64,000 bases of DNA from Leptogranulimonas caecicola (GCF_023168405.1 NZ_AP025285.1:1937236-2001235), one strand, 5' to 3'; shown: positions 27,841-38,600, counted from the stretch's first letter. Numbers and translations: made by a program. The notes: generated from the sequence alone by a model not told the origin.

Positions 27841-28395
27841 CTAGCCCTCTGAAGGTGCAGGCAAAAGCCCCTTGAAGCCAAATATGCGCTGCATAAGCGA
27901 CGCCGATTTAAGCCTGCCCACCAAGGCTGCTGCATTATTTGCACGCACCAAGGCATCGCGCAGAGCCTCCGAAGCCTCGCGGGAGGTCTCCCTCTCCTTG
28001 TCCAGCGTTGCCTGCTGAGACTCCAACAAGGCCGTGAGCTGGGCTATTTGAGCGTCTTTGACATCCAATTGCTCTTTGAGGGCGACGATCTGCGCCTCAT
28101 AGGACTTTTTGGACTCCTCAATCCAAGAGCGATAGATAGCCGCTGTGGCCTCTAGCTGCGCATGAGCCTGTTCTTCTTGTGCCTTGACCTCTACCTCCGC
28201 TGGAGTGGGTTGGGGCTCCGCACGTTTGAGCAGCGTGTCTGCGATGAGAGAGGCAGCGTAATCATCGATATCCAGCATGCCGCGCTCGCCCTTTTTAACC
28301 ACGTGCTCGCCACGAAGCCCCAGGCTATCGATGGTGCGGATCACTGTCATCTTTGAGACATTGCAACGCTCTGCGAGCTCTTTAAGGGTGGCCAT
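27841..28395 (-). CDS. HTH plus coiled-coil protein resembling DUF536/plasmid replication-associated proteins
   Basis: 184 residues. The N-terminus MATLKELAERCNVSKMTVIR is a helix-turn-helix followed by GLRGEHVVKKGERGMLDID. A long Gln/Glu/Lys-rich coiled coil spans ~70-160, including LKEQLDVKDAQIAQLTALLE, a pattern typical of the small HTH/DUF536 proteins found on Firmicutes plasmids and phages. The C-terminus is hydrophobic and short (LMQRIFGFKGLLPAP). It was identified by pattern alone. The gene is monocistronic and sits next to a gene-free region with repeated GTTACGC sites and tRNA-Lys, which fits mobile-element ancestry but does not prove it. Confidence 0.7.
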   Translation of the reverse strand: MATLKELAERCNVSKMTVIRTIDSLGLRGEHVVKKGERGMLDIDDYAASLIADTLLKRAEPQPTPAEVEVKAQEEQAHAQLEATAAIYRSWIEESKKSYEAQIVALKEQLDVKDAQIAQLTALLESQQATLDKERETSREASEALRDALVRANNAAALVGRLKSASLMQRIFGFKGLLPAPSEG

Positions 28396-28474
28396 GAACT
28401 ACTCCTGCCGGCACGAAGGTATCAGGTTATTGTAACACTGGGCACCCGGGTTCATATCCTTGATGATAATATGT

Positions 28475-28688
28475 GTTACGCGCGCATATCATGGGCAAGA
28501 GCGACGATTCGACTGTGGCAGTGAGCATGGCACGAGCGCGATGTCACTGAGGTCGATATGGTGACCATATCAGATATAACTAGCTGCTGTTACGCGTATG
28601 TATGGTGCCCTGTCTGTCCTTGCTTACTGTCCTGGATGAGACGCTATGTACTTTTGTGGATGCGTAACAGGACGTTGTTGTGCGTAAC
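28475..28688. repeat. Four GTTACGC heptamers, two in each orientation
   Basis: GTTACGC at 28475-28481 and 28589-28595; GCGTAAC at 28662-28668 and 28682-28688. They lie upstream of the HTH/coiled-coil gene and could be operator or iteron-like sites. Confidence 0.6.
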
Positions 28689-28828
28689 GTGTTGCATATA
28701 AATTTGTAGTTGCAAGTGTGCCACAGACGTCACGGCCAGATCGTGGGGCATGGGATGCGGGCGTGCAGACTTGCGAGTCGGCAGCTGGTGGAGCCGCGAA
28801 GGATAGGTTCCGGTCCCCTCGAGATTTA

Positions 28829-28880
28829 TGCTACATTAGCTTCATCATAAAATGTAGCTATTGTAGCTTATTTTTAGAGG
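28829..28880 (+). repeat. AT-rich dyad repeat, copy D
   Basis: GCTACATT and AATGTAGC form an 8-bp dyad. The tail GTAGCTTATTTTTAGAGGG matches the tail of copy C at 13014-13032 except for one base. Confidence 0.65.
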
Positions 28881-28979
28881 GAACGAGACTCTTGCCTATC
28901 TGAAGAGCCACCCAAACACAATCCTCTCCCCTGTGCGTTTTCATCCATACAGATTTGGCCCACATATTGACCCGCATTG

Positions 28980-29023
28980 CCGACCATTTGATGTTCTTTT
29001 CCGACCAATTTTCCGACCATTTG
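28980..29023 (+). repeat. Three direct CCGACCA repeats next to tRNA-Lys
   Basis: CCGACCATTTG, CCGACCAATTTT and CCGACCATTTG occur within 45 bp, about 50 bp from the tRNA-Lys 3' end. This spacing is like integrase arm sites, but no integrase gene is present. Confidence 0.5.
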
Positions 29024-29033
29024 GTGTCCAAAA

Positions 29034-29065
29034 GAAAAAGGCCACCGGCGATAAGCCGATGACCT
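29034..29065 (-). terminator. Terminator of tRNA-Lys
   Basis: 11-bp stem AGGCCACCGGC (29039-29049) with GCCGATGACCT (29055-29065), including two G-T pairs. The minus strand then reads TTTTTCTTTT. Confidence 0.8.
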
Positions 29066-29074
29066 GGTATTTCA

Positions 29075-29150
29075 TGGTGGGCCCTGTGGGGTTCGAACCC
29101 ACGACCTTGGGATTAAAAGTCCCCTGCTCTACCAGCTGAGCTAAAGGCCC
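29075..29150 (-). tRNA. tRNA-Lys (anticodon TTT)
   Basis: 76 nt with encoded CCA. Acceptor GGGCCTT/AGGGCCC, anticodon loop CTTTTAA giving TTT, T-loop GGTTCGAACCC. Confidence 0.95.
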
Positions 29151-29173
29151 AATGCACAAGCCAATAGTTTACC

Positions 29174-30448
29174 TCACTCCCAGGCCCATTGACCATGCAC
29201 AAACACAGGTATTTCTTCCCCTTGAGCAGTGATGCCCCAAATATCGAGGTCATCGGTGCCAATCATGAAGTCCACGTGCTGGGCGCTCTGATTTACACCA
29301 GCAGCAGAAAGCTCGTCGGCGGTCATGTCAAAGCCGCCCTCGTAGCACTCGGGAAAGCCCATGCCCAGCGCTAGGTGGCAGGAAGCGTTCTCGTCGTAGA
29401 GCGTGTTGTAGAAGAGCAACCCGCTCTCGCGGATCGGAGTGTTCTTGGAGATCAGCGCACACTCTCCCAGGTAGCGAGCGCCCTTATCGGTAGAAAGAAT
29501 TGACTCGAGGACCTCAGCGCCTTCGGCAGCGCCAAAGTCTTTCACCTGGCCGTCCTCGAAGCGCAGCCAGAAATCTCGTACCACGCTGCCGTTGTGCACC
29601 AGCGGCAAAGCAGAATGGACGACGCCCTGAGTGCCTAGGCGGTCGGGGGTGGTGAAGACCTCCTCGGTGGGGATGTTGGGAAAGAACCGCACGCCATCCT
29701 GAGTTGCAGCCGAGCCGCCATCCCAGAGGCCCTGAGTGCTGAGGCGTACGGTGAGGTCGGTGCCGTTGGAAGCCTTGTAGCGCAAGCCGCTGAAGCGATG
29801 GCGGTTCATGGCCTTCTTGTTCTTCTCCAGCATGGCGTTGTGGGTTTCCCAAGCGCTCTTGGGGTCGTCGGTGACGCGGGCGACATCGAGGACGGCTTCC
29901 CAAAGGGCCAGCAGAGCCTCGCGGCCAGGCAGGTCGCTGAAGACCTTTTGGGCCCACTTTTGCGTGGGCACGCCGCCGATGCACCAGGCATTCTCACCAA
30001 AGTCCAAGCCGTGGCGCCAGCGGGTGCACTGGGTGTTCACTGCGCGAGACCAAGCAGCAACCTTGGAGTGATCGATTCCCATCAAACCGTCGGGATCGTC
30101 GCCGTCGAGCCAGAGGAAGCCGGCGCCTTCAGCGGCCAAGTCATCGCGCTGGGCGCGCATCCAGTTGGGCACGGTGTCAAACCATTGGGGAGAGACGTTC
30201 TCATAGTTTAGGCGGCTTAGGGCATCGTCGGTCCAGATGCAGGTCACATGGCCGGCGCCGGCCTCATAGCCCGCAGCGGCTACCATCCGCACGAACTCAT
30301 AGGCCTCCACAGGAGCGGTGACCACCAGCTCTTGGCCGGGCTGCACATTGATGCCCGTGCATACCAGAAGCTGCGCATAGCGCTCCATGCGCGGCCTGAG
30401 CGCATCAAGGCGCAGGCGAAACTCTTCTTCAGAAAGATCTCGAGCCAT
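29174..30448 (-). CDS. M29-family metalloaminopeptidase (AmpS/PepS type)
   Basis: 424 residues. The ATG at 30448 is preceded by GGAGGAAG. Cytosolic metal-dependent aminopeptidase of the thermophilic/AmpS family, which removes N-terminal residues from peptides. Visible family blocks: an N-terminal domain with NVQPGQELVVTAPVEAYEF, then the metal-binding C-terminal half with NIPTEEVFTTPDRLGTQGVV, ARYLGECALI, LFYNTLYDENASCHLALGMG and HVDFMIGTDDLDIWG, supplying the Glu, His and Asp ligands. It lies just upstream of tRNA-Lys (24 bp) on the same strand. A single gene; nutritional peptide use is inferred. Confidence 0.94.
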   Translation of the reverse strand: MARDLSEEEFRLRLDALRPRMERYAQLLVCTGINVQPGQELVVTAPVEAYEFVRMVAAAGYEAGAGHVTCIWTDDALSRLNYENVSPQWFDTVPNWMRAQRDDLAAEGAGFLWLDGDDPDGLMGIDHSKVAAWSRAVNTQCTRWRHGLDFGENAWCIGGVPTQKWAQKVFSDLPGREALLALWEAVLDVARVTDDPKSAWETHNAMLEKNKKAMNRHRFSGLRYKASNGTDLTVRLSTQGLWDGGSAATQDGVRFFPNIPTEEVFTTPDRLGTQGVVHSALPLVHNGSVVRDFWLRFEDGQVKDFGAAEGAEVLESILSTDKGARYLGECALISKNTPIRESGLLFYNTLYDENASCHLALGMGFPECYEGGFDMTADELSAAGVNQSAQHVDFMIGTDDLDIWGITAQGEEIPVFVHGQWAWE

Positions 30449-30574
30449 AGTAAAGCTTCCTCCTTCTTTCTAGGGACGCATCTGCCGCGCCACCCACTCC
30501 CAGCTTACAAGCGGCCCTCGCCAAGAGCCACGCCGCTCGCCTAAGCTCAGGAGAAATCACCATCGAATTAAGGC

Positions 30575-30587
30575 TGCCGAGAAACCC
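30575..30587 (+). repeat. Exact copy of the 13-mer TGCCGAGAAACCC
   Basis: 69 bp past the stop of the 30656-31165 gene. It reads GGGTTTCTCGGCA on the sense strand of that gene. A CTGCAG...CTGCAG hairpin lies between the stop and the motif. Confidence 0.9.
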
Positions 30588-30655
30588 TTGCCCTCGCCAC
30601 CTGCAGCCATGGTCGAGCTGCAGCCCATCTGTCCCAACGGTTAAGGCAACCGGTG

Positions 30656-31165
30656 CTAGCAGCGGAACAGGGTCTCATCGGTAGCAGAGGTATCGTCCCC
30701 TAAACAAAAGTCGATGAGTCGCACACAGTAGGGGGCTAGGGTCGAGGCCTTGGTGGCAGCCAGGCGAGGCAAAAAGAGCGTCTTTCGCCAGAAGTTGGTG
30801 TTGCGGCCCATGAGGGCTGCGGCAGCATAAAAGCTGCGCATCTCGCGGAAAGAGACGCCGCGCTGGGCGTACCACTCGTCAGCGTTGCGCACGCCGTACT
30901 CCTGGAGGAACTCCTTGGTGTCGCCGCGGGAGGCCACCGGGCACGCAGGGATCATGTAGCCCTCGTGACGGGCTACGTCCCAAATGAGCTGGTCGGCCGC
31001 AGGGTAGAACCACATCTCATCGAACAGCGCTTCTTTGAGCAACGACAGCAATGCCTCGGGAGTGATCCGGGGATCCAGGGTAAAAGTGCCGTCTTCCTGA
31101 CGGTTCTCCATCAGGAGGGCGCGGATGGCCTCGGCCAGATCGCGGTTTACACGCTCTTCGCTCAC
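30656..31165 (-). CDS. Hypothetical soluble protein
   Basis: 169 residues, no signal peptide and no membrane helix. The N-terminus is helical and charged (EERVNRDLAEAIRALLMENR). Later segments are WFYPAADQLIWDVARHEGY, SRGDTKEFLQEYGVRNADEW and FWRKTLFLPRLAATKAS, rich in aromatic residues. It is not recognised as a known family. Upstream and on the same strand lies only a short gap to the divergent tRNA-Gly; downstream is a 13-mer copy. Normal codon use supports it as a real gene. Confidence 0.65.
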   Translation of the reverse strand: MSEERVNRDLAEAIRALLMENRQEDGTFTLDPRITPEALLSLLKEALFDEMWFYPAADQLIWDVARHEGYMIPACPVASRGDTKEFLQEYGVRNADEWYAQRGVSFREMRSFYAAAALMGRNTNFWRKTLFLPRLAATKASTLAPYCVRLIDFCLGDDTSATDETLFRC

Positions 31166-31443
31166 AGATGACCTCCATTATTTACGACATCACCCGCAAT
31201 TCACCCGCACATCTTACCCAATTTTGTTTGCCTAAACAGCCCTACAACTCTTTCACAATTTGGGGTAACAGGGCGACAGACCTCTGCCCCTAGATGCCTA
31301 ACGCGAGATTCCCGTTCCATGTGCGCCTGTTTTCAAAAAACTTTGCTGGGCTCGCACCCCATGGGCCGAGAAACCCGCGGCATCCAAGCTCCGCCCTCTT
31401 GGGAAATCCCCGAAATGTGCGAGACCCACACGCTTTAAGCCGT

Positions 31444-31449
31444 TATAAT
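31444..31449 (+). promoter_or_regulatory. Possible -10 element of tRNA-Gly
   Basis: Perfect TATAAT, 12 bp before the first tRNA base. No good -35 box is seen 17 bp upstream. Confidence 0.45.
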
Positions 31450-31460
31450 AGTGAGCCATT

Positions 31461-31535
31461 GCGGGTGTCGCCAAGTGGTAAGGCCCCAGCTTCCCAAGCT
31501 GGTATCCGCGGGTTCGAATCCCGTCACCCGCTCCA
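31461..31535 (+). tRNA. tRNA-Gly (anticodon CCC)
   Basis: 75 nt with encoded CCA. Acceptor GCGGGTG/CACCCGC, anticodon loop TTCCCAA giving CCC, T-loop GGTTCGAATCC. Confidence 0.95.
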
Positions 31536-31547
31536 GCGCATTGCATG

Positions 31548-31582
31548 GGCGCCGCAGCCAGATTTGCTGCGGCGCCTTTTTT
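31548..31582 (+). terminator. Terminator of tRNA-Gly
   Basis: Perfect 11-bp stem GGCGCCGCAGC with GCTGCGGCGCC, then TTTTTT, 12 bp after the tRNA. Confidence 0.92.
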
Positions 31583-31603
31583 GCGTCCTATGACGCCCTA
31601 AGG

Positions 31604-32380
31604 CTAAAAGAGCTCGTAATGCGCGAGGATATACTCATCAAAAAACGGCAGGAGCAGCCGTACGTGACCATACTCTTCACCTGAGATGACGCCTTTACGT
31701 ATGAGGCGTTGCCGATAGGGATTGAACTCATTGGTGCTCATCCCTAAGATCTCACGCACCTCGGCAATTCGACCAGACTTCACCTGGGCGATGCCATAAA
31801 GCACGGTCTTGTCTTTGCGAGACAGCTCGGACCACACCTTGTCGTAGGCATATTCATCAAGGTATTGACGTGCAAGCTGCCGGCTCTTTTGTGTGTCGCC
31901 CTTATTTTCCCAGGTAAAGTAGCCAAGCACCTGGAATGCAAAGGAATAGCCTTTGGTGAGTCTCGCCAAATCCATGCTCTCTTGCCCACTCAATCCAAGG
32001 ACCGCTCGATAATCCTCTGCAATGGTTCCGATATTCAACGGCCCTAGGTGAATCTTGGGAGCGCGATAAAGGAAGGTGAGACTCTTCTCGTTTTGAAGCG
32101 CACTTATATTCTCAAACAGCCCTGTCATCAGAAGATACACGGGTAGATCTTGGCGCAGAAAGATCTGGAATGCAGCGGCAAAGGCCCTCATCTGAGGGGT
32201 ATTGGTAACCTCGTCAATGCTGATGAGCAGACGCTTCCCTCTTTTTTTGAGGCTAATCAGCATCTTTTGAAGGGCAGTTTCAATCTCAGTAATCGGAGCT
32301 GCACCCTTGACTTCAAGCCCAAACCCAAAAAACGAGAGATTGATTTCGGCTGACTGAAAGAGGCGTGCGAGTTCATTTTT
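31604..32380 (-). pseudogene. 5'-truncated AAA/archaeal-type ATPase remnant
   Basis: The frame from the ATG at 32263 gives 219 residues that match only the C-terminal part of large stand-alone ATP-binding proteins: Walker B RLLISIDEV, then a helical region and a winged helix-like end (ILGMSTNEFNPYRQRLIRKG). The same frame continues upstream with sensible sequence (NLSFFGFGLEVKGAAPITEI) to 32380, where a TAA (32383-32381) stops it. No start codon lies between that TAA and ATG 32263, and no Walker A is present. The gene has therefore lost its N-terminal half. A paired repeat (32383-32428) sits exactly at the breakpoint. It may be non-functional, or a short protein may start at 32263. Confidence 0.7.
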
Positions 32381-32382
32381 TT

Positions 32383-32428
32383 ACTGGTCTTTACTGGTTT
32401 CATATAAATTTACTGGTCTTTACTGGTC
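32383..32428 (+). repeat. 16-bp direct repeat ACTGGTCTTTACTGGT, two copies
   Basis: Two identical ACTGGTCTTTACTGGT units are separated by the AT-rich TTCATATAAATTT, so ACTGGT occurs four times at regular spacing. It lies right at the broken 5' end of the ATPase remnant and may be the original operator or promoter. Confidence 0.8.
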
Positions 32429-32543
32429 TGGTCAAACCTCTTGCCACTTACCCTGCTTGCTCGCCCATCTCACTCCCTGCATGGTTGCTCGCAAGGCTTG
32501 TGAGCAAGGCTTGCCGCTCATTGCCAACCGCCAAAGCTCGCGC

Positions 32544-32585
32544 TGCCGAGAAACCCCGCCTCCTCCACCAGGAAGAGACGGGGTT
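32544..32585 (-). terminator. Terminator of the first giant surface gene, overlapping a 13-mer copy
   Basis: Minus-strand stem AACCCCG...CGGGGTT with inner CTCTTCC/GGAGGAG. The 3' arm runs into TTTCTCGGCA. The exact 13-mer TGCCGAGAAACCC is at 32544-32556. Located ~80 bp past the stop at 32664. Confidence 0.75.
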
Positions 32586-32663
32586 CTGGGGTGGGCGTGC
32601 GAAGCGCCCGCACAGCAGCTCGCAGGAGTGCTTCAGCCAATGGCAGCTGACGGGCGCAGTGGC

Positions 32664-35600
32664 TTAGCTGCGGCGACGCCACACCACCGCACCGGTGGCG
32701 GCCAACGCTGCGGCAGCCAACAGGCCTGCAGCCGGCGCCAGCCAAGTGAGGCCCTCGTCGCCGGTGCGCGGGATGACGCGCAGGCTGCCAGTGCCGTCAG
32801 CAGTGCCGTCGGCGTTGGCCGGCTCATTGCCTGTGCCGTCGCTCAGCGGAGGCGCCACAGGATCGGTGCGATCGTCGGGGTAAGCAGCAGGCGTGGGATC
32901 CAACAGGATGGAGCCTTCAAAGTCCTCAGAGGACGCCGGGGTACCGGGGTCAGGGCGTTTCTCGGTAGAGAAGATGGTGTCTGTGGTGGAATCGGAGGGT
33001 TTGACGTAGGAAGCGACGGCGTGGTTGCCAATGTCTTTGCCCTCGGCGTCGGCCATGACGGCGGCCTCGAAGGTGAGCTGCAGCGACTGGCCGCCCTTGA
33101 GCATGCCGCCAAAGACCGAGATCTTGTGGGTCTCGGCGTTGTAAGCGCTGTCAGGGACGGGCACCTGGGCGCCGTCGGGCAGCTGAAGCCTCATTGAACC
33201 AGAGACCACGGCGAGGCCAGCAGGCAGGTCGTCGGCCACTACGACGTCGTACATGCAGCAGGTCTCGGCGCCGATGTTGGCCACGGCAATGGTGTAGCCC
33301 AGGATGTCGTTCACGTGCACCTTGCCGTCCTCATGGGCGGTGAGGTTGTGGGAGACCTTGGTGACCTGGGCGTCCCCCTCCTCGGGATCTGCGGGAGCCA
33401 CGGGGCCGGAGGTGCCTCCGGTTGGATCTGAGGCCGGGGCCTCGGTCTTGAAGAGCTTGTAACCCAAGGTTAGAGCGCCGATGAGCGGCGCGGCGCCACC
33501 CGGAGTATCACCGGGGCGCTCGTAGTCCACGCTGAAGACGTAGTCGGCGGGGTCGGCGATGCTCACCTGGTCCTTGGGGCCAATGGGAGTGCGGTTGCCC
33601 TCAGCGTCGACTCGCTCCAGCTTCCACTGCTGGGCAGTCACGCCGGCAGGGAGCTTGAGGCCGCGAGAGGCGGCCAGGTCCATGGCGCGGGCCAAAAGCT
33701 CGGCGCCGGTGATTGTGCCTTCGCGCACGGGCTCGGACACCTTGGTGTTGGCCTTGAAGCTGCCGGGCGTGGGCTTGTCTTCTGTGGGCTGCTCCTCCTC
33801 AGGGACGGTCTCGTCCCACACGATATGGTGGAGCGTGGCCTTGACGGTGGTGCCGTCGGCAGCTTTGAAGGTGGTGGTGAGGTGGCTCTTGCCCACCTGG
33901 GTGAGATCGGCGGCTTCGTGGCCAGTGGCCTGCGTGACAGCTTGACCCGCAGGCACTGCTACGGGATGCTCGGCATCAAGGTTCATCTCGTCAGGATCGG
34001 CCGACAGGTCATAGCCATCATCCAGCGCATGAGCCCTCAGGTGATCCAGCAGCTCGGCGCGGGTCACATAGGTAGGCGCCAGGTCATTGTCGCCATCGCC
34101 GCCAGCGGGCGTAGGATCTGCAGGCTCGCCGGTGTCGCCTGTGCCCTCGCCTTCGGGAGCCGCCTGCTTGAGAGCATCCACGCGGCGCACGTACTCGGTG
34201 TACTCCAGCTCGACGGTGGCCGGCTCCTCGTCCTGACGCTCGTCCAGCGTGGGGTCTGCCGGCGGGTTCTGCGGGTCGTCGCCGTAGGGGCCAGGCACAG
34301 GATCGGGGATCACCACGGTGATGGGCGCGGGATTGGGATCCGGGGTGGGATCATCCGGGTCCACAGGTGGGTTGTCAGGGTCATCCGGGTCATCGGGACC
34401 CACCGGATCGCGGGGGTCTTGGATGGTGTCGGAGGGCTTGGTGCCAAAGAGCCTTCCTACGTTGCGCAGGCTTTGGGGCGCGTTGTAGCTTAGGCGCTCG
34501 GGCGTGACGACAGCCTTGAAGGTCACCTGGGCGCTCTCGCCGCCGTAGAGGTGCCCTACGTTCACATAGAGCACCCGGCTGGAAGCGTTGTAGTCCACCG
34601 AGAAGTCTTCCTGGGTGAGGGTGACGTGTTTCTCGGCACCCTGGCGGCATACCACCTGGATGGAGCCAGGGATGTAGTCGATGCCCACCGGGAGCTCGTC
34701 TTTGATCACGGCGTTGTAGTAGATGGAGCCCAGCTTGTCGTTGGCGGCCGTGAGGGTGTAGGTAAGCTCGTCGCCTACCTGGACGATCTCGCGGTTAGCG
34801 CGATTGGCGGCGTTGGCGGTGGTGTTCTGCCAGGTCTTGGTGACAGAAAGCTCGCCTGCGGCGGGGTCGGGGTCTTCGGGGACGACCACCAGGTCATGGT
34901 CTCCGCCAGAGGAGCCCAGATCGCGCAGCACATAGAGGATCTTGGAGGTGACCTGAGTGCCATCGGACTGCGTCCAGGTAGCGGTCACCAGATAGGAAGC
35001 CGGCTTGTCCAGCGCGATGAACGGGTCTGCCCCGGAGAAGCCCTGCTCGTGCCAGGTCAGGCCGTCAAAGCGCTCCACCTTGAGGACCGGCGTGCCTTCG
35101 GGCGTGATGCCCGCTGCCTCTACCAGCTCTTGGGCCTGAGCCGTAAGCTCGTCGGTGCCGAGAAGCTCCCCCTCCTTGGTTGCCAGATACTTGGTGGCAT
35201 CGGCCTCGGTGGAGCTTGTGCCATCAGGCAAAGTGGCCGGGAGCTCGGTGAGGGGGTCGGCGAAGGCCGCGGCAGCCGGAAGCTCCGGAGTGCCCACGGG
35301 CTTGCCGTTGACATTGTCGAAGCGGGTGTCCCAGGGGAAGTTCGCGTCGTGGGAGAAGTCGATGCCGTAGGTGCCCCAGGTGGACGAGGTGGAGCGCAAA
35401 TTGGTGAGCGTGCCGTGCTCGGGCAGGATCACGTCGTTGTGTACCGTGGCTTCCAGCTCGAAGCGCACCCCCTGAGATCCATAGAGCGCAGGCAGGTTCT
35501 TCACCTGGATGGTCTGACCACCCAAAGGATTGCGGGTCACGGTGTAGTCGGTGCCTTGCGTGAGGGTTTGGCTAGCCTCGCCGGGCATGGTGACCCTGAG

Positions 35601-38600
35601 GGCTTCCAAGGAGGCGTCGGCGGGCACCGTGAGCTCATAGATGGGATTCTGATACATGGAGCTGGCCTTGGTGTTCGAGAACACCGTGCTGTAGCATAGC
35701 TTGTCGCCTGGGCGCACCGTACCGTCTTTTCGGGACAGATTGCGCACAGATTCGCGAGCTTCGATGGTGGGTGCTTCCTGCAAGTCGGGATAGGAGTAGA
35801 TCTTGAAGCTTCGAACCGCCTCGTCATAGGCGCCTGTCTGTTTGACGGTGGCGGTGACGGTGGTGACGCCAGGGCCGTTCACTTTGATGGGAGCTCCCAC
35901 CACATAGGTATTGGTGCCGGCTTGCCACTGAGTGCGGCGGTTGGTGAGCCAGTTTGGGTCAGAGCGCTCGATGGAGACCACGCCAGGGTTGGAGCTTGTG
36001 AGCTCCACCTCGCCCACCGAACTGGTGAGCAGGTAGACGCTGTGGGTCCCTTTACCCACGTAGTCGCTGGCCACCACGAACTGCTGGGCGGGATGGTCGC
36101 CGTTCTCGGCAACGTAATCGGCGTCCACCAGGTAGGTGTCCAGGGATCCGTCGGGCTTGGTGGCGGGAGTCCCGTCCTCGTTTTGCTTGACACCCAGGTA
36201 GCTCATGCGCACCTCGGGATCGGTGCTCTGGAGCGCCGTCACCTGGGCCGCCGTGTAGCTCTTGGGGTCTTTGGCGGGGTCGAAGGAGCCCTTGAGCAAC
36301 GTGCTGTAGAGGGTCAGGCCGGGGTTGGCCATCTCGATCTCAACGGCCGCCGGCTCGCTGGAGCTCTCGTAGTAGTTGTGATAGGCGCTGTCCTCATAGA
36401 GAGGGGTGGTTTGGCCCTCGGCCTGCGCTGCCTGGCCGCGCTTAGGGGCGTCCGGGTTGGTCACCGAGGTGTAGCTCACCTGTACGCGATGCATGTTGTC
36501 GCTGGTGGGGCCCAATCCCCAGGACTCTAGCTGAGAACGGGTGACCTTGAAGTAGCCCACCACATGCTCGCGACCGTCGACAGCCTTGATCTGAGCCATG
36601 CCGTCGCCGGTGGCAGAAGTGCCTGCCGCATCGCCGGAAGCCGGCCTCTCCAGATGGATGACGCCGCCCAAACTCTCCCCCACCTCACGGCCGTCCAGCG
36701 ACAACGTCACCTTGCCGGTGGGAGCCTTGCAGGTAGCCGCGCTCATCTGATCTGTGCCCGGGATAGTGCCGCTGGCAATGTCGAAGGGCACCACCAGGCA
36801 GTCCATAGTGGCCGTATTGAAGTCCACAGAGCTGTTGGCGCCCTGGGCCCAGGTAGGAACCGAGTACTGTTTGGTCTCGCTGCCCACAACCACATCCACA
36901 GGCGTCGCCACTTCTGTCTTTGTGACCGAGTTCACCGGCAAGATCTCTGCGTTGCCGCGAATGCGGTGGCCCCAGTAAGACTCCATGCCCGAAGTGTTGG
37001 CATATTGTTTGGAGACGATCTCTATGCGTTGGTTGCCGGAGTCTGTGGGCAGCGACGTGCCGGAGTCGAGGATGATGGGGTCGCCGTTCTTGTCCAGCTC
37101 CTCGGAGAGCTTCTGGTAGCTGTACTCAAGCGCGGTGGAATCGGTAAGCTGTTTGCCGATGAGCTCCAGGCCGTCGGTGGAGATGTAGTGGCCCTCCTCG
37201 GCCGAGAGCTCCAAGCCCGCCAAGGGCAACCCGTCGTAATGCTTGTTGAGCTTCGCAAAGTAAGCCGCCACCAGCTCGCGGGCTGCAGGGTCGAGGTGCT
37301 CGTTGTCAAGATCGATGTTCACATAACGCTTGAGGGTGGAACCCGTAGTGCCGCCAAGATCCTCCACGTAGAGAGGCTCCAGTCGCTGCTCTTTGCCGTC
37401 AGGGTCCACATAGTTCAGGCGTACCTCGATGCGGGCGGCCTTGCCGGTCTCAGGATCCTTCTTGAGATAGGCGTCAGAAAGCCACAGGTAAAGCTTGCCG
37501 TCATCGAACATGGTGGGAGCGCCGTAGCTGTGAGGCTGGCCGTTCACCAGCAGTTGCCAGCCGGAGATCTTGGAATTCTGACTGTTGAGCTCTTGGAGTT
37601 CCTTTTGCATGTCGATGGTGACCATGGTGAGCTTGGTGGTCTTGGACTCGTCAGACCAAGGGCCGTCGCCTTGGAACTTATTCATACCGGCAATGCGCAT
37701 GGAACCGCCGGTGACGATCACGGTACCGCCGTTGCCGCCCAAGTCCCAACGGTTGGGCGACGTGGGCAGCAGGGTGCCTCCGGTGACCTTGATGACCTTG
37801 CCTTTGGCTCCAGGGGCAGCAGCCGAGTCACAGGCGCCGCCAAAGGCGTTGCCGTGGGTGAAGCCGCGGGCCTTGAGGAAGCCGCCGTTGATGGTGATGT
37901 TGCCGCAGGTGGAGTTGGGTGTAGTGGTGAGGGCGCTGGGTTGGCGGGGGCCGCCGTTATAGGTAGTGCCGCCCTCGAAGCGCAGCGGGGCGCCAATGCC
38001 GGCTCCATGGTAGGAACCGTAGGCGTCAATATCAGCAGCGTTGAAGAACATGTCGGTGGCACCACCACCGCATCCGGCGCCTATGCCGGCGCCGGCACTG
38101 GCATAGTAATTCCCGCTTACAGGTGCGTCGGCATCTCCCGCAGCGCCAGGATTGTCTAGGTTCACCGCAACGCCGCGCCAGGCGCAAGCCACAATGGAGC
38201 CGCCGTCGAAGACCATAAGGCCTGCATTTTCCATAGATCCCGAGCCAATGGCGGCGCAGCCATAGCCGCCGGCCACCTTGAGCACACCGGGGTTGGCAGC
38301 CGAGAGCTTGAGCAGCTCGTCGCCCACTTCCACCTTGGTACCGTTGAGCAACGTGCCGGCGGTGGCGATCTTGCCGCCGTCCACCTCCACATGGGTGCCG
38401 TCTGCCAGACGGTTGGTCACCGAGTCGTCGATGGTCAAGCTCGCCGTCTCAGCCACATGGATGCCGGCGCATTGAGTCTCCAGATGCGTACGCACGTAGT
38501 TGGTGGTGCCGTCAGCCAGCGTGATGTGCAGCGAGGAGTCGGGCCACAGGTCGATGGGCGAGTTGCGGTCGGCCGCCGTCGTGGGCGCCGAGCTCTTGCT

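Larger units (their letters stand above)
28396..29074. other. 679-bp gene-free region beside tRNA-Lys
   Basis: No gene supported. It contains four GTTACGC/GCGTAAC heptamers, a copy of the AT-rich dyad repeat (28829-28880), three CCGACCA repeats (28980-29020) and the tRNA-Lys terminator. Confidence 0.6.

Noticed and set aside
36564..38159. 531-codon plus-strand frame in the first giant gene
   Set aside because: Antisense shadow of the surface protein; no ribosome site or recognisable domain.
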